NCBI RefSeq assembly: GCF_026626705.1
Contig: NZ_JAPNKC010000001.1
Span: 3,844,001-3,908,000, forward strand
Direction of reading: 5' to 3'
Source: Pyxidicoccus sp. MSG2
GTDB lineage: Bacteria > Myxococcota > Myxococcia > Myxococcales > Myxococcaceae
Length of the DNA stretch: 64,000 nucleotides
This document shows positions 36,218-46,609 of this stretch, piece after piece. The position numbers and the translations under genes were made by a program. The number at the start of each line of letters is the position of its first letter. The first letter of the stretch is position 1. Under the pieces are notes generated by a model. The model saw only the letters and a list, made by a program, of their open reading frames with translations, ran no database searches and had not been told where the DNA came from.

Positions 36218-38638
36218 CTACGGGCTGACGTAGACGGGCACGAGCACCTCGGCGAAGTTGCCGGCCGCGTCGCGGGCCTGCACCAGCACCATGCTCCAGT
36301 CCGTGTTCACCAGGTCCACGGTGTGGGTGACGCTACCGGTGCCGCTCTCCACCGTGGAGGTGTGCACGAACTGCGTCGTCACCGTCACCGGGCTGTCGTC
36401 CTCCACGGCCGTGGTGACGTCCACGATGGGGCTGTCCAGCGTCGCCTGCGCCTCCGGAGACACCACGGTGACGACGGGCGGCGTGAGGTCCACGCGCATC
36501 ACGCCCTCCTTCGTGGTGGTGCGCCCGTTGGCGTTGCGGGCGGACAGGGTGATGACGTGCTCGCCCTCCTCGAAGGTGTACGGGAGGCGGACGAAGCCGG
36601 CGTTCAGGTCCGGCGTCACGGGGATGGGCTCGCCGCCGTCCACGGAGAACCACGCCTCGACGATGCCGCTGTCGTCACCGAAGGACGTGGTGAAGCCGCA
36701 CAGCTCCCGCTCCGTGTCGCGCGTGTAGCGCGGCAGGTTGCACAGCGCCACGTCCGAGGCGTACGCCTGCGTCACCTGGGCGCTCGCGGACACCGACGAG
36801 GTGCCGTCGTTCGCCGTCAGCGTCACCGTGAAGGTGCCGGCCGCGTCGCACTGGAACGACGTGGTGAGCTGGTCCGGCGAGCCGAAGGTGCAGGTGGCAC
36901 CGGCCGGCACGTCCTCGCCCGGGGTGACGCTCCACTGGTACGTGAGGGGCTGGCCGTCCGGGTCCGACGCGGAGCCGTTCAGCGTCAGCTCGCTGTTCAC
37001 CCAACCGCTGGAGTCCGGGCCCGCGCTCACCACCGGCGGCTGCTGGCTGACCCGCCACGCCGCGAAGCCGTACTCCACCTGGTCATTCACCGTGGCCTTC
37101 AGCAAGTCGAAGGACTGGCTGGTGCGCGTCTGGCACCACGCGGCCTGGCCCTCGGCATCGGTGGCAACCGTCACCGCCTGCACCGGCCAGCGCAGCGCGG
37201 TGAAGCCCACGTTGATGTCGGGGACGCCCTGGCCATTCACGTCCGCCACCTTCGCCGTCACGCACACCTCGCCGCCCACCTGGCCGATGCGGTAGCGCGG
37301 CGTCAGCTTCAGGCCCTCCACCGCCGCCACGGGCACCAGCGACATGCCGCCCGGGTAGGCGTACGTCACGTCCGTGCCCACGCCGTAGACGGAGACGCCG
37401 AAGGGCAGCGGCGACGTCAGCCGGTGCGTGCCCGGCGTCACCTCCAGCTGCGCGCCGTAGTAGTTCCAGGTGATGTAGCGGAGCTTCGTGAGGGGAATCA
37501 TCTTCCCGTCCACCATCACCTGGTGCCACGTGTTCCCCCGCACGATGACGTTGAGGTAGCTCTTGCCGGACGCCGTCGAGGCCGGCGCCGTCACCGTGTA
37601 CTCGTTGAGGAACTGGGCGACGGGCGGCACGAGCATCATCGACGGGCCGCCGTACGCGTACTGCGCCACCAGCACGGGCTTGTTGGCGCTGATGACCGCC
37701 GCGGACTGGAGGCTGGTCTGGTACGTCTGCCCGCGCCGCAGCGACACCTCCTTCGCGTTGACGCGCACCCGGGTGCCGTCCACCGAAGCGGTGATGCGGA
37801 AGGTGTCCGCCCCGCGCGAGCCGGCCAGCGGCAGCGTGAGGAAGTAGCGGCCCCAGGACTTCGTCGGCGGGAGCTGCTCCACCTGGAGCCCGCAGGGGCC
37901 CGAGGACGCGCCGGGCGCGCTGGCGCACCGGCTGCCGCTGAACACCGCCACCGGCTGGTCCGCCGTGAGGAAGCCTCCCGTCAGGTCCGCGCCGTTGCTG
38001 GTGGTGCCGGCGTACTGGAAGACCTGACCCGCGTTGAGGGTGAAGGAGGACGTGACGCCCTGGCGCGTGAAGGAGACGTGCGTGCCGGCCACCGTGCCCA
38101 CGACAGAGACCTGCGTGCCCTGCGAGGCCTGGGTAGCGCCGGAGGAGAGCACCGCGTACTCCGTGCCCAGCGCGGACACCGGCAGCGCGAGGAAGGCCTC
38201 CGTCGAGCGGCTGTTGCGGCTCTGCACGTGGACCGTCACCTCCGCGTCCGCGGTGACTTGAAGCCCCTTGTTCTCCACCCCGTTGGCCGTGGCCAGCGCG
38301 GCGCCCGAGGGCACCGTCACCGACGTCACCTGCCCCGGCGTCACGGAGAAGCCCTGCGCGTGGACGAGGCCGGGGATGCGCACCGTGCCCGTGGCCGCCG
38401 TCTCTCCGCTGATCTTCAACGTCAGCTCCGCCGACGTGCCGCTGGTGACGTTCGTCGGGAACGCAATCCAGAACTCACGCCCCCGGCTGCCCGGCTTCAC
38501 GGGCGCGGGGCCCGCCTCCAGGGCCTGCCCCTGCCGGGACGCGACCTCCGCCCCCTCCTGCCCCGCCGCTCCGTCCTCCGCGCCGCCACAGCCCGCCGTA
38601 AGCCCCAGGAAACAGGCCCAAACCAGTCCCTTCCACAT
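36218..38638 (-). CDS. Large lipoprotein with IgGFc-binding-like and PKD-like domains
   Basis: An 806-residue predicted lipoprotein. Signal peptide with lipobox LTAGC. Residues about 45-420 resemble the IgGFc-binding N-terminal domain family found in many myxobacterial surface proteins: GREFWIAFPTN near its start, repeated VxVPSGxAL and VQSRNS-type strands, ADQPVAVFSG. After a short beta domain comes a PKD-like domain (VSAGPDSSGW, ASDPDGQPLTYQW, FTVTLTANDG) and a C-terminal Ig-like domain. It is probably displayed on the outer membrane and may bind protein or polysaccharide. Met at 38638 starts the signal peptide; an upstream TTG at 38707 is less likely. Confidence 0.78.
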   Translation of the reverse strand: MWKGLVWACFLGLTAGCGGAEDGAAGQEGAEVASRQGQALEAGPAPVKPGSRGREFWIAFPTNVTSGTSAELTLKISGETAATGTVRIPGLVHAQGFSVTPGQVTSVTVPSGAALATANGVENKGLQVTADAEVTVHVQSRNSRSTEAFLALPVSALGTEYAVLSSGATQASQGTQVSVVGTVAGTHVSFTRQGVTSSFTLNAGQVFQYAGTTSNGADLTGGFLTADQPVAVFSGSRCASAPGASSGPCGLQVEQLPPTKSWGRYFLTLPLAGSRGADTFRITASVDGTRVRVNAKEVSLRRGQTYQTSLQSAAVISANKPVLVAQYAYGGPSMMLVPPVAQFLNEYTVTAPASTASGKSYLNVIVRGNTWHQVMVDGKMIPLTKLRYITWNYYGAQLEVTPGTHRLTSPLPFGVSVYGVGTDVTYAYPGGMSLVPVAAVEGLKLTPRYRIGQVGGEVCVTAKVADVNGQGVPDINVGFTALRWPVQAVTVATDAEGQAAWCQTRTSQSFDLLKATVNDQVEYGFAAWRVSQQPPVVSAGPDSSGWVNSELTLNGSASDPDGQPLTYQWSVTPGEDVPAGATCTFGSPDQLTTSFQCDAAGTFTVTLTANDGTSSVSASAQVTQAYASDVALCNLPRYTRDTERELCGFTTSFGDDSGIVEAWFSVDGGEPIPVTPDLNAGFVRLPYTFEEGEHVITLSARNANGRTTTKEGVMRVDLTPPVVTVVSPEAQATLDSPIVDVTTAVEDDSPVTVTTQFVHTSTVESGTGSVTHTVDLVNTDWSMVLVQARDAAGNFAEVLVPVYVSP

Positions 38639-38818
38639 CGATGTCCGCACGAAAACCCCCGAAGAATTCGGTCCCGCGCCCCCGTTACAGGAGCGACTCG
38701 ATTTCAATTGACCGAAAACTTTCCGATTGGATCACCCGTCTGACTTTGACGTTCCGGGCCCACTCCGGGTGTCAGGCGGGGCATGCGGCAGGTGGAAGGC
38801 GGCAGTCACTGCCGGGGC

Positions 38819-38867
38819 CGGCAAGCCTTGCCGGGCCAGGGCACCCCGATTGCGGCAAGGGTTGCCG
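38819..38867 (+). promoter_or_regulatory. Pair of 15-bp palindromes, putative enhancer sites of a sigma-54 activator
   Basis: CGGCAA-GCC-TTGCCG (38819-38833) and CGGCAA-GGG-TTGCCG (38853-38867): identical 6-bp arms, 3-bp centres and starts exactly 34 bp apart. They lie 41-105 bp upstream of a sigma-54-type promoter. The same pair with the same 34-bp offset occurs at 46434-46482. Dyad sites at this distance are what activators of sigma-54 promoters use; the activator gene two genes downstream is the natural candidate. Confidence 0.65.
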
Positions 38868-38908
38868 GAGGCGCGTGGGTCCCCCTGGGAAGGCGCGCCG
38901 TCCGGGGC

Positions 38909-38924
38909 TGGCATCGCGGTTGCT
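38909..38924 (+). promoter_or_regulatory. Sigma-54-type promoter
   Basis: TGGCATCGCGGTTGCT matches the -24/-12 consensus TGGCACG-N4-TTGCW with only two deviations and keeps the essential GG and GC at the right distance. A C precedes it, as in the consensus. Transcription would begin near 38936, giving a leader of about 68 nt for the gene at 39004. Confidence 0.65.
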
Positions 38925-39003
38925 CTAGGGGTCTGCACGCACGCATCCCCGGCCCGCATGACGCGGCTTCACACGGGAGACGCGCGGCTCAAGGAACATC
39001 CCC

Positions 39004-39516
39004 ATGAAGAAGACCCACGGTTTCGTGTCGAAGTCCGTCGTTGCCCTCGCGATGCTGAGCGCCCTGCCCGCCGCCGCCGGTACGGCGAGCTACCCGGGCT
39101 CGCTGTGCACCTCCGTGTCGGGCTTCGGCGCGCCGACCATCTTCCGCAGCGGCCGCCTCCTCAACCAGTCGGCCAGCGCCATCGAGGTGGTCTGCCCCAT
39201 CCAGCGCAACATCCTCTCCCCCTACACGGAGGACATGTCCCTCACCGTCACCGTGAGTGACCCGCACCTCACCGCGGATGTCTGCTGCACCGGCTACGTG
39301 GCCGACAACGATGGCTCCACGCTCGCCTACGACGAGGCCTGCACCCCGGCGGGCACGGCGGACATCACCAATCCCCGGCTGCTCAGCATCAACCTGCCCG
39401 CGGTGAACGCGACCTACAACGGCTACCTGAGCCTGCGCTGCGAGCTGCCGGCGCAGTCCACCACCGCCGGCGTGAAGTACTCCTCCGTCCTCGCCAGCTT
39501 CGTCGTCTACGAGTAA
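39004..39516 (+). CDS. Small secreted protein of unknown function
   Basis: A 170-residue exported protein: signal peptide of about 25 residues (KSVVALAMLSALPAAAG within it), then a beta-rich domain with six cysteines (including VCCTGY), which suggests disulfide bonds and an extracellular or periplasmic site. I do not recognise the family. AAGGAACATCCCC precedes the ATG. It is the first gene after the sigma-54-type promoter, and the next gene starts 5 bp after its stop. Confidence 0.7.
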   Translation: MKKTHGFVSKSVVALAMLSALPAAAGTASYPGSLCTSVSGFGAPTIFRSGRLLNQSASAIEVVCPIQRNILSPYTEDMSLTVTVSDPHLTADVCCTGYVADNDGSTLAYDEACTPAGTADITNPRLLSINLPAVNATYNGYLSLRCELPAQSTTAGVKYSSVLASFVVYE

Positions 39517-39521
39517 CCGCC

Positions 39522-40199
39522 ATGCGACAGGTCCGCTGGGGAGTCCTGGGTTCGGCCGTCGTCGTGGTAGCCGCCGCTGGAGCGTGGAGCATGAGGGGGA
39601 GTGCGCCGGAAGCGGCCACCGCGCCCCCGGTGGCCGCCGAGGCCCGGGCCCCCGCGGAGCTGGAGCGTGAGCTGCGTGCATTGCGCGCGGAACTGGAGTC
39701 GCTGCGTCAGGGACAGGGGCGCCTGACGCGGCAGGTGGAGTCCGCCGCCGTGCCCGCCCCGGTGGCCGCCGCCCCGGCCGGGACGGAAGCACCGCCGACG
39801 GGCGCGCGGTCCGCCGAGGAGGAGCGGGCCGCGGCGGAGGAGGCCCGCAAGGAGCGGCTCATGGAGCTGGACGCCCGGCTGGAGGCCGCCGTCCAGACGG
39901 AGGCCCGGGACACGACGTGGGCGGGGCCCACCGAGGACAAGCTCAGTGGCGCCTTCCACGCGCCGGAGCTCGTCGGCTCGCACCTGACCCGGGTGGACTG
40001 CCGCACGAAGCTGTGCGTGCTGGAGGTGGAGCATGACACGCCGGAGGCCCGCGCGGAGCTGCTGATGTCGCTCCAGCGCTCGGCCGGAATCCGGGGGGCG
40101 CAAGCGGTGATACGGCCCGCGGGTGACGGCACCCGGCTGGCGTCTCGCGTCTACCTGTCACGCCCGGGCGAGCGCCTGCCGATGAAGTCCCACCCGTGA
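39522..40199 (+). CDS. Membrane-anchored coiled-coil protein of unknown function
   Basis: A 225-residue protein with an N-terminal transmembrane segment (residues 7-23), a Pro/Ala-rich linker, a coiled coil (about 45-70, ELERELRALRAELESLRQ), a second helical stretch (95-125) and a small C-terminal domain with two cysteines (VDCRTKLCVLEVEH). The topology suggests a periplasmic domain held by one helix. The gene follows the previous one by 5 bp and is 80 bp upstream of the activator gene. Function not recognised. Confidence 0.7.
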   Translation: MRQVRWGVLGSAVVVVAAAGAWSMRGSAPEAATAPPVAAEARAPAELERELRALRAELESLRQGQGRLTRQVESAAVPAPVAAAPAGTEAPPTGARSAEEERAAAEEARKERLMELDARLEAAVQTEARDTTWAGPTEDKLSGAFHAPELVGSHLTRVDCRTKLCVLEVEHDTPEARAELLMSLQRSAGIRGAQAVIRPAGDGTRLASRVYLSRPGERLPMKSHP

Positions 40200-40279
40200 G
40201 CTTCGCGGCCCCACCTCCCTGGAGGCGGCGCGCGGCCCCGCCGCCCCCGGGTTGCTCCCTTCGTCGCGGGCGTGCCAGC

Positions 40280-42117
<1,838 letters not shown>

Positions 42118-42121
<4 letters not shown>

Positions 42122-45100
42122 GCGCGGGCCCCGGGCTGCTGGAGCCTCCTCGCGAGTTCGAGGAGTACCGGCTGCTGCGCCCCCTGGGACGCGGCGCGAT
42201 GGGGCAGGTGTTCCTGGCGCAGGACACGCTGCTGGAGCGACTGGTGGCGGTGAAGTTCATCGCCACGCCCGCGGGGAGGCTGCCGGACGCGGCGGCCCGG
42301 GCGCGCTTCTTCCAGGAGGCCCGCGCGATTGCGCGCCTGCAGCACCCCAACGTGGTGGCCATCCACCGCGTGGGCGAGGTGCGCGGGCAACCGTATCTGG
42401 TGTCCGAGCTCGTGCGCGGCGAGCCGCTGGACCGGCTGGTTCGGCCCGTGGACGGACGGCAGGTGCTGCGGCTGGGGATGGGCCTGGCGCGAGGGCTCGC
42501 CGCCGCGCACCGGTGTGGCGTGCTCCACCGCGACATCAAGCCGGCGAATGCCATCCTCTCCGAGGATGGTGAGGTGAAGCTGCTCGACTTCGGCCTGGCG
42601 GAGCAGCGCGAGGTGGCGCGGGAGCGTCCGGACGGAGCGGCGGGGCACGCTGTTCCTGAGCGGCCCGTGGATGCGAAGGCGCGGGAGACGCGGCCCGTGG
42701 ATACGCGCCCGCTGCCTGGCTCCAAGCCGGAGGACGCGCATGGCGGTGGAGCGCGGTCCTCGCCTGGAGTCGAGGCGGGTGGAGCGCGGCCGGTCCACGA
42801 GGGAGTCGGGCAGTCACCCCTCGCGGTGGACACGCACCCGCTGCCTGGAGACATGCAGCCTGCTCCGCCGCGCGCGGGCGAAGCTCCGAGCGCGCTTGCG
42901 GTGGACACGCGCCCGCTGCCTGGAGACATGCAGCGTGCCCCGCCGCGTGCGGGCGAGGCTCCGAGCGCGCTCGCGGTAGACACGAGGCCGCTGCCCGGTG
43001 ACTTGCAGCGTGCTTCACCACGCGCGGGCGAGGCGCCGGGCGCGTTCACGGTGGACACGCGCCCGCTGCCTGGAGACATGCAGCGTGTTTCGCCTCGCGC
43101 GGCGCATTCGACGCACCCCGTGCGCGCTGAAGCCGACGCCGCGTCGGACACACGACCCCGGCCCGGGGACGCACCGCCGAGCTTCGGCACCGCGCCGACC
43201 GGCGACGTAACGCGCACCTCATCTCCGGAGCAGTGGAGGATGGTGCCCGGCACCCCGCTCTACCTCGCTCCGGAACTCTGGCGCGGAGAGCCCGCCAGCC
43301 GCGCGAGCGACGTGTACGCGCTGGGCGTGGTCCTCTACGAGCTGTGTGCCGGCGCTCCGCCCTACCAGGACGTCTCGCTCGAAGACCTGGGCCGCACGGT
43401 GCTGGAGCACGCACCTGCGCCGCTCGCAACGCTCGCGCCCGGACTTCCACCAGGTCTCGCCGCCGTGGTGGACCGCTGCCTCGCCGCCGAGCCCTCCCGC
43501 CGCTTCGAGTCCGGGGACGCGCTCCGCGAAGCACTGGAGGCGCTGTCCGTCCCCGAGCGTCCCGCCGGCGCCCTGCCCTCCGGCAACCCCTACCTGGGCC
43601 TGCGCGCCTTCGACGCCGAGCACCGGGGCGTCTTCTTCGGCCGCGAGGCCGAGTTGCGCGAGGTGGTGGACCGGCTGCGCGGTGACGCCTTCGTGCTGCT
43701 CGCGGGCGACTCCGGCGTGGGCAAGTCCTCGCTGTGTCGCGCGGGCGTGTTGCCCCTCGCCGCGACTTCCGGCCTGGAGGAAGGCGGGCCCCCTCGCGTC
43801 GTCGTCTCCTGCACGCCCGGGCGCCGCCCGCTGGAAGCACTGGCGGAAGCGCTGGCCCCCGTGCTGGATGAAGGCCCGGACGCCCTGCTCGCTCGCGTGG
43901 CCACCGAGGAGCCCGGAGCCCTCGCACGAGCCCTGCGCCGCCGTCCCACGAGCGCTCCACCCGTGCTGCTCTTCCTCGACCAGCTCGAGGAGCTGGTCAC
44001 CTTCTCCGAGCCCGCCCAGGCCGCGCGGCTCGCCGAGGAGCTGGCCCTGGTGCTGCGCCGCGCCCCGCGCGTCCGCGTGCTGGCCACCGCGCGCAGTGAC
44101 TGCCTCACCCGACTGGTCGCGCTGCCCGGCCTGGGCGAGGAATTGCCGCGCGCGCTGTACCTCGTGCGCGCCCTGACGGAGCACGGCCTGCGCGAGGCCG
44201 TGGAAGGCCCTGCCCGCGCGCTGGGCGTGCGCTTCGAGTCCCCCGCCATGGTGGACGCGCTCGTCGCCTCCGCCGCTCGCGCCGACGGGGGCCTGCCCAT
44301 GCTCCAATTCGCGCTGGAGGCGCTGTGGGAGGCACGCGACAGGGAGCGCCACCTCATCCCCGCCGCCGCGCTGGAGTCCCTCGGCGGCGTCGAGGGCGCG
44401 CTGGCCCGCCACGCGGACGCGGTGGTGGCGCGACTGCGGCCGGAGCAGCGCCCCCGCGCGCAGGCGCTGCTGCTGGAGCTCGTCACGCCCGAGGGCACCC
44501 GCGTGCGCCGCACCCGCGAGGAGCTGCTGCGCGGGCCCGACGACATCACCGGGCGCGCGGTGCTGGACGGACTGGTGCGAGGCCGGCTGCTCACCGCGGG
44601 CGAGGCCGAAGGCGGCGAGGGCGTCTACACGCTGGCCCACGAGAGCCTGGTGACGGGCTGGGACACGCTGCGCGGCTGGCTCGGCCAGGACGAGCAGCGC
44701 CGCGCCGCGCGCCACCGCCTGGAGCGCGCCGCCGCCGAGTGGGAACGCCTGGGCCGCCCCGTGGAGCTGCTCTACGGCGAGCGCCAGCTCTCCGAGGTGC
44801 GCTCCGTGGGAGCCGCCGCCAAGGGGGCTCGTGAGCAGGACTTCCTCACCCGCTCCGACCAGACCTACCGCCGCCGCCGCGCCGCACGCTGGGCGGTGGC
44901 CGTCGCGGTGCCGCTGGTATTGCTGTCGGCCGTGGGTGTCACCCGCGTGCAGGCCCGCGCGCAGTTGGAGGCCCGCATCACCGGGCACCTGGACGAAGCA
45001 CGCCGGTACCGGGACGCCGCCCTCGCGCGAGGCGCCGAGGCGGACCGGCTCCGAGACGAGGCCTTCGCCCTCTTCGACACGCCGGGACAGGCCCGCCGCG

Positions 45101-46419
45101 ACGCCGCCGAGGCCCTGTGGTCCCGCGTGTTGACGGAAGAGCGCGGCGCCGAGGCGAGCGCCCTCAAGGCCATGGCCGCGCTGGAGACGGCCTGGGGCCT
45201 GGACCCGGGAAGTGCCCGGGTGAAGGAGCCGCTGGCGGACCTGCTGGCCGACCGCGTCGAGTGGGCCACGCAGCGGCGCCAGCCCGAGCAGCGCGCGCAG
45301 TGGCTCGCGCGGCTGGCGGCGTACGACGACTCGGGAAGTCGAAGCCATCAACTGGAAGCCCCGGCGCGGCTGGCCCTCGTCACCTCGCCTCCGAGCGCGC
45401 GCGTGCAGTTGCTCGGCACCGGGCCGGATGGCCCCGAGAGTCGCGTCCTGGGCGAGACACCGCTGCGCGACACGGAGCTGCCGTCGGGCTCCCATCTCCT
45501 CCTGCTGGAGGCACCGGGACGCGTCCCCGTGCACGTGCCCGTCCTGCTCGAGCCTGGGGAGCACCTCTCGCTGGAGCTCGCGCTGCCAGAGGCCTCCGCG
45601 GTGCCGGAGGACTTCGTCTACGTGCCCCCCGGGCGCTTCCTCCAGGGCGTGTCGGAGAGCGAGTACCTGCGCCGCTCCTTCTTCTTCGCGCCGCCCCTGC
45701 ACACGGTGGAGACAGGCGCGTACCTCATCGCCCGGCACGAGGTGACCTTCTCCCAGTACATCGCCTTCCTGGAGGCACTGCCCCCGAGCGAGCGCGCCGC
45801 GCGCATGCCGGGCGCCCGCCTGCGCTCCAGCGTGGTGGACCTGTCACGGGAGGCGGATGGCCGGTGGCGCCTGGACCTGCGCCCGGCCTCCGCGAGCTAC
45901 AGCGCGCGCGACGGAGAGCCGGTGCGCTACGGCAAGCGCAGCCGCCGCGCGGTGCAGGACTGGCTGCGCTTCCCCGTGTCGGCCATCTCCTTCGACGACG
46001 CGCTGGCGTACGTGGCCTGGCTCGACAAGACGGGGCGGGTGCCCGGCGCGCGCATCTGCACGGAGCGCGAGTGGGAGCGGGCCGCGAGGGGCGCGGACGG
46101 GCGCCGCTACCCCTCGGGTGAGTGGCTGGCCCCCGACGATGCCAACCACGACGTGACGTACGGCCGTGAGTCCTGGGGCTTCGGGCCGGACGAAGTGGGC
46201 AGCCACCCGCGCTCGCGCAGCCCCTTCGGCGTGGACGACCTGGCCGGCAACGTGTGGGAGTGGACGCGCTCCGATGTGGAGCCCGAGCAGCCCGCCGCGC
46301 AGGGCGGCAGCTGGTACCAGAGTGACTTGACGGCGCACTCCGCCAACCGGGACCGTGTGGAGCGAACCCAGCGCGAGGCCCTCATCGGCCTGCGCGTGTG
46401 CGCCACGCCCCGGCCCTGA
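42118..46419 (+). CDS. Giant transmembrane Ser/Thr kinase with nSTAND and FGE-sulfatase domains
   Basis: A 1433-residue protein. The kinase has the glycine loop LGRGAMGQVF, Lys in VAVKFI, HRDIKPAN (Asp139), DFG at Asp157 and APE ending at Glu386: 229 residues separate DFG from APE instead of about 20-35. The insertion holds 25-residue repeats. An nSTAND1-type ATPase follows (about 492-862; NPYLGLRAFDAE, GDSGVGKSSL), then a transmembrane helix (about 925-946), a helical periplasmic stalk, a PEGA-like segment (1085-1158) and a formylglycine-generating-enzyme/sulfatase-modifying domain (1165-1430; FVYVPPGRFLQG, RHEVTFSQY, GNVWEWTRS). It should sense something in the periplasm and phosphorylate cytoplasmic targets, most likely the FHA activator, whose stop it overlaps as ATGA. 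Confidence 0.9.
42826..43125 (+). repeat. Four 75-bp tandem repeats inside the kinase activation segment
   Basis: Four in-frame 75-bp units begin at 42826, 42901, 42976 and 43051. Each encodes a 25-residue unit starting VDTRPLPGDMQ (first copy VDTHPLPGDMQ) and most continue with PRAGEAPSALA; the fourth decays after PRA. A further VDTRPLPG occurs just upstream (near 42700). The repeats lie between the DFG and APE motifs of the kinase domain. Confidence 0.9.
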
Positions 46420-46433
46420 GCCCGGCCCCCCCC

Positions 46434-46482
46434 CGGCAAACCTTGCCGACAGGAACCGCCGCCACCCCGGCAAACCTTGCCG
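46434..46482 (+). promoter_or_regulatory. Second pair of 15-bp palindromes with identical spacing
   Basis: CGGCAA-ACC-TTGCCG occurs at 46434-46448 and 46468-46482, starts 34 bp apart, exactly as at 38819-38867. The pair begins 14 bp after the kinase stop and ends 74 bp before a sigma-54-like promoter and 127 bp before the next gene. Confidence 0.65.
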
Positions 46483-46556
46483 GCAGGCACTGCCCGCGAG
46501 AACCACCAGCGAGTCACTCCAGACCGATGACTTCCGCGTGAGGACGTTGGTGTCGG

Positions 46557-46572
46557 TGGCATGCCGGATGCT
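46557..46572 (+). promoter_or_regulatory. Sigma-54-like promoter
   Basis: TGGCATGCCGGATGCT has the GG and GC of the -24 and -12 elements at the correct distance; it departs from TGGCACG-N4-TTGCW at two bases, one of them in the TTGC block. It closely resembles the promoter at 38909. Transcription would start near 46584, about 26 nt before the GTG start of the following gene. Confidence 0.5.
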
Positions 46573-46609
46573 CCGGAATTGCCGACAAGAACGAGAACGA
46601 GGTCCTCAC

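Larger units (their letters stand above)
38639..39003. other. 365-bp divergent control region
   Basis: Lies between the IgGFc-like lipoprotein gene (minus) and the gene at 39004 (plus). It contains the paired palindromes (38819-38867) and the sigma-54-type promoter (38909-38924) described below. The half near the minus-strand gene is AT-richer but I see no convincing promoter for that gene. No ORF with a ribosome-binding site was found. Confidence 0.6.

Noticed and set aside
36323..38743. An 806-codon plus-strand frame opposite the IgGFc-like lipoprotein
   Set aside because: Arg/His/Ala/Val-rich shadow; the minus strand has a signal peptide, lipobox and recognisable beta domains.
42826..43125. 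CRISPR-like array
   Set aside because: The 75-bp repeats are contiguous, have no unique spacers, stay in frame and encode a repeated peptide in the kinase.
43219..45738. An 839-codon minus-strand frame inside the giant kinase
   Set aside because: Composition is that of antisense DNA of a GC-rich gene (His/Gln/Ala/Leu-rich), with no domain; the plus strand encodes clear kinase, ATPase and FGE motifs.
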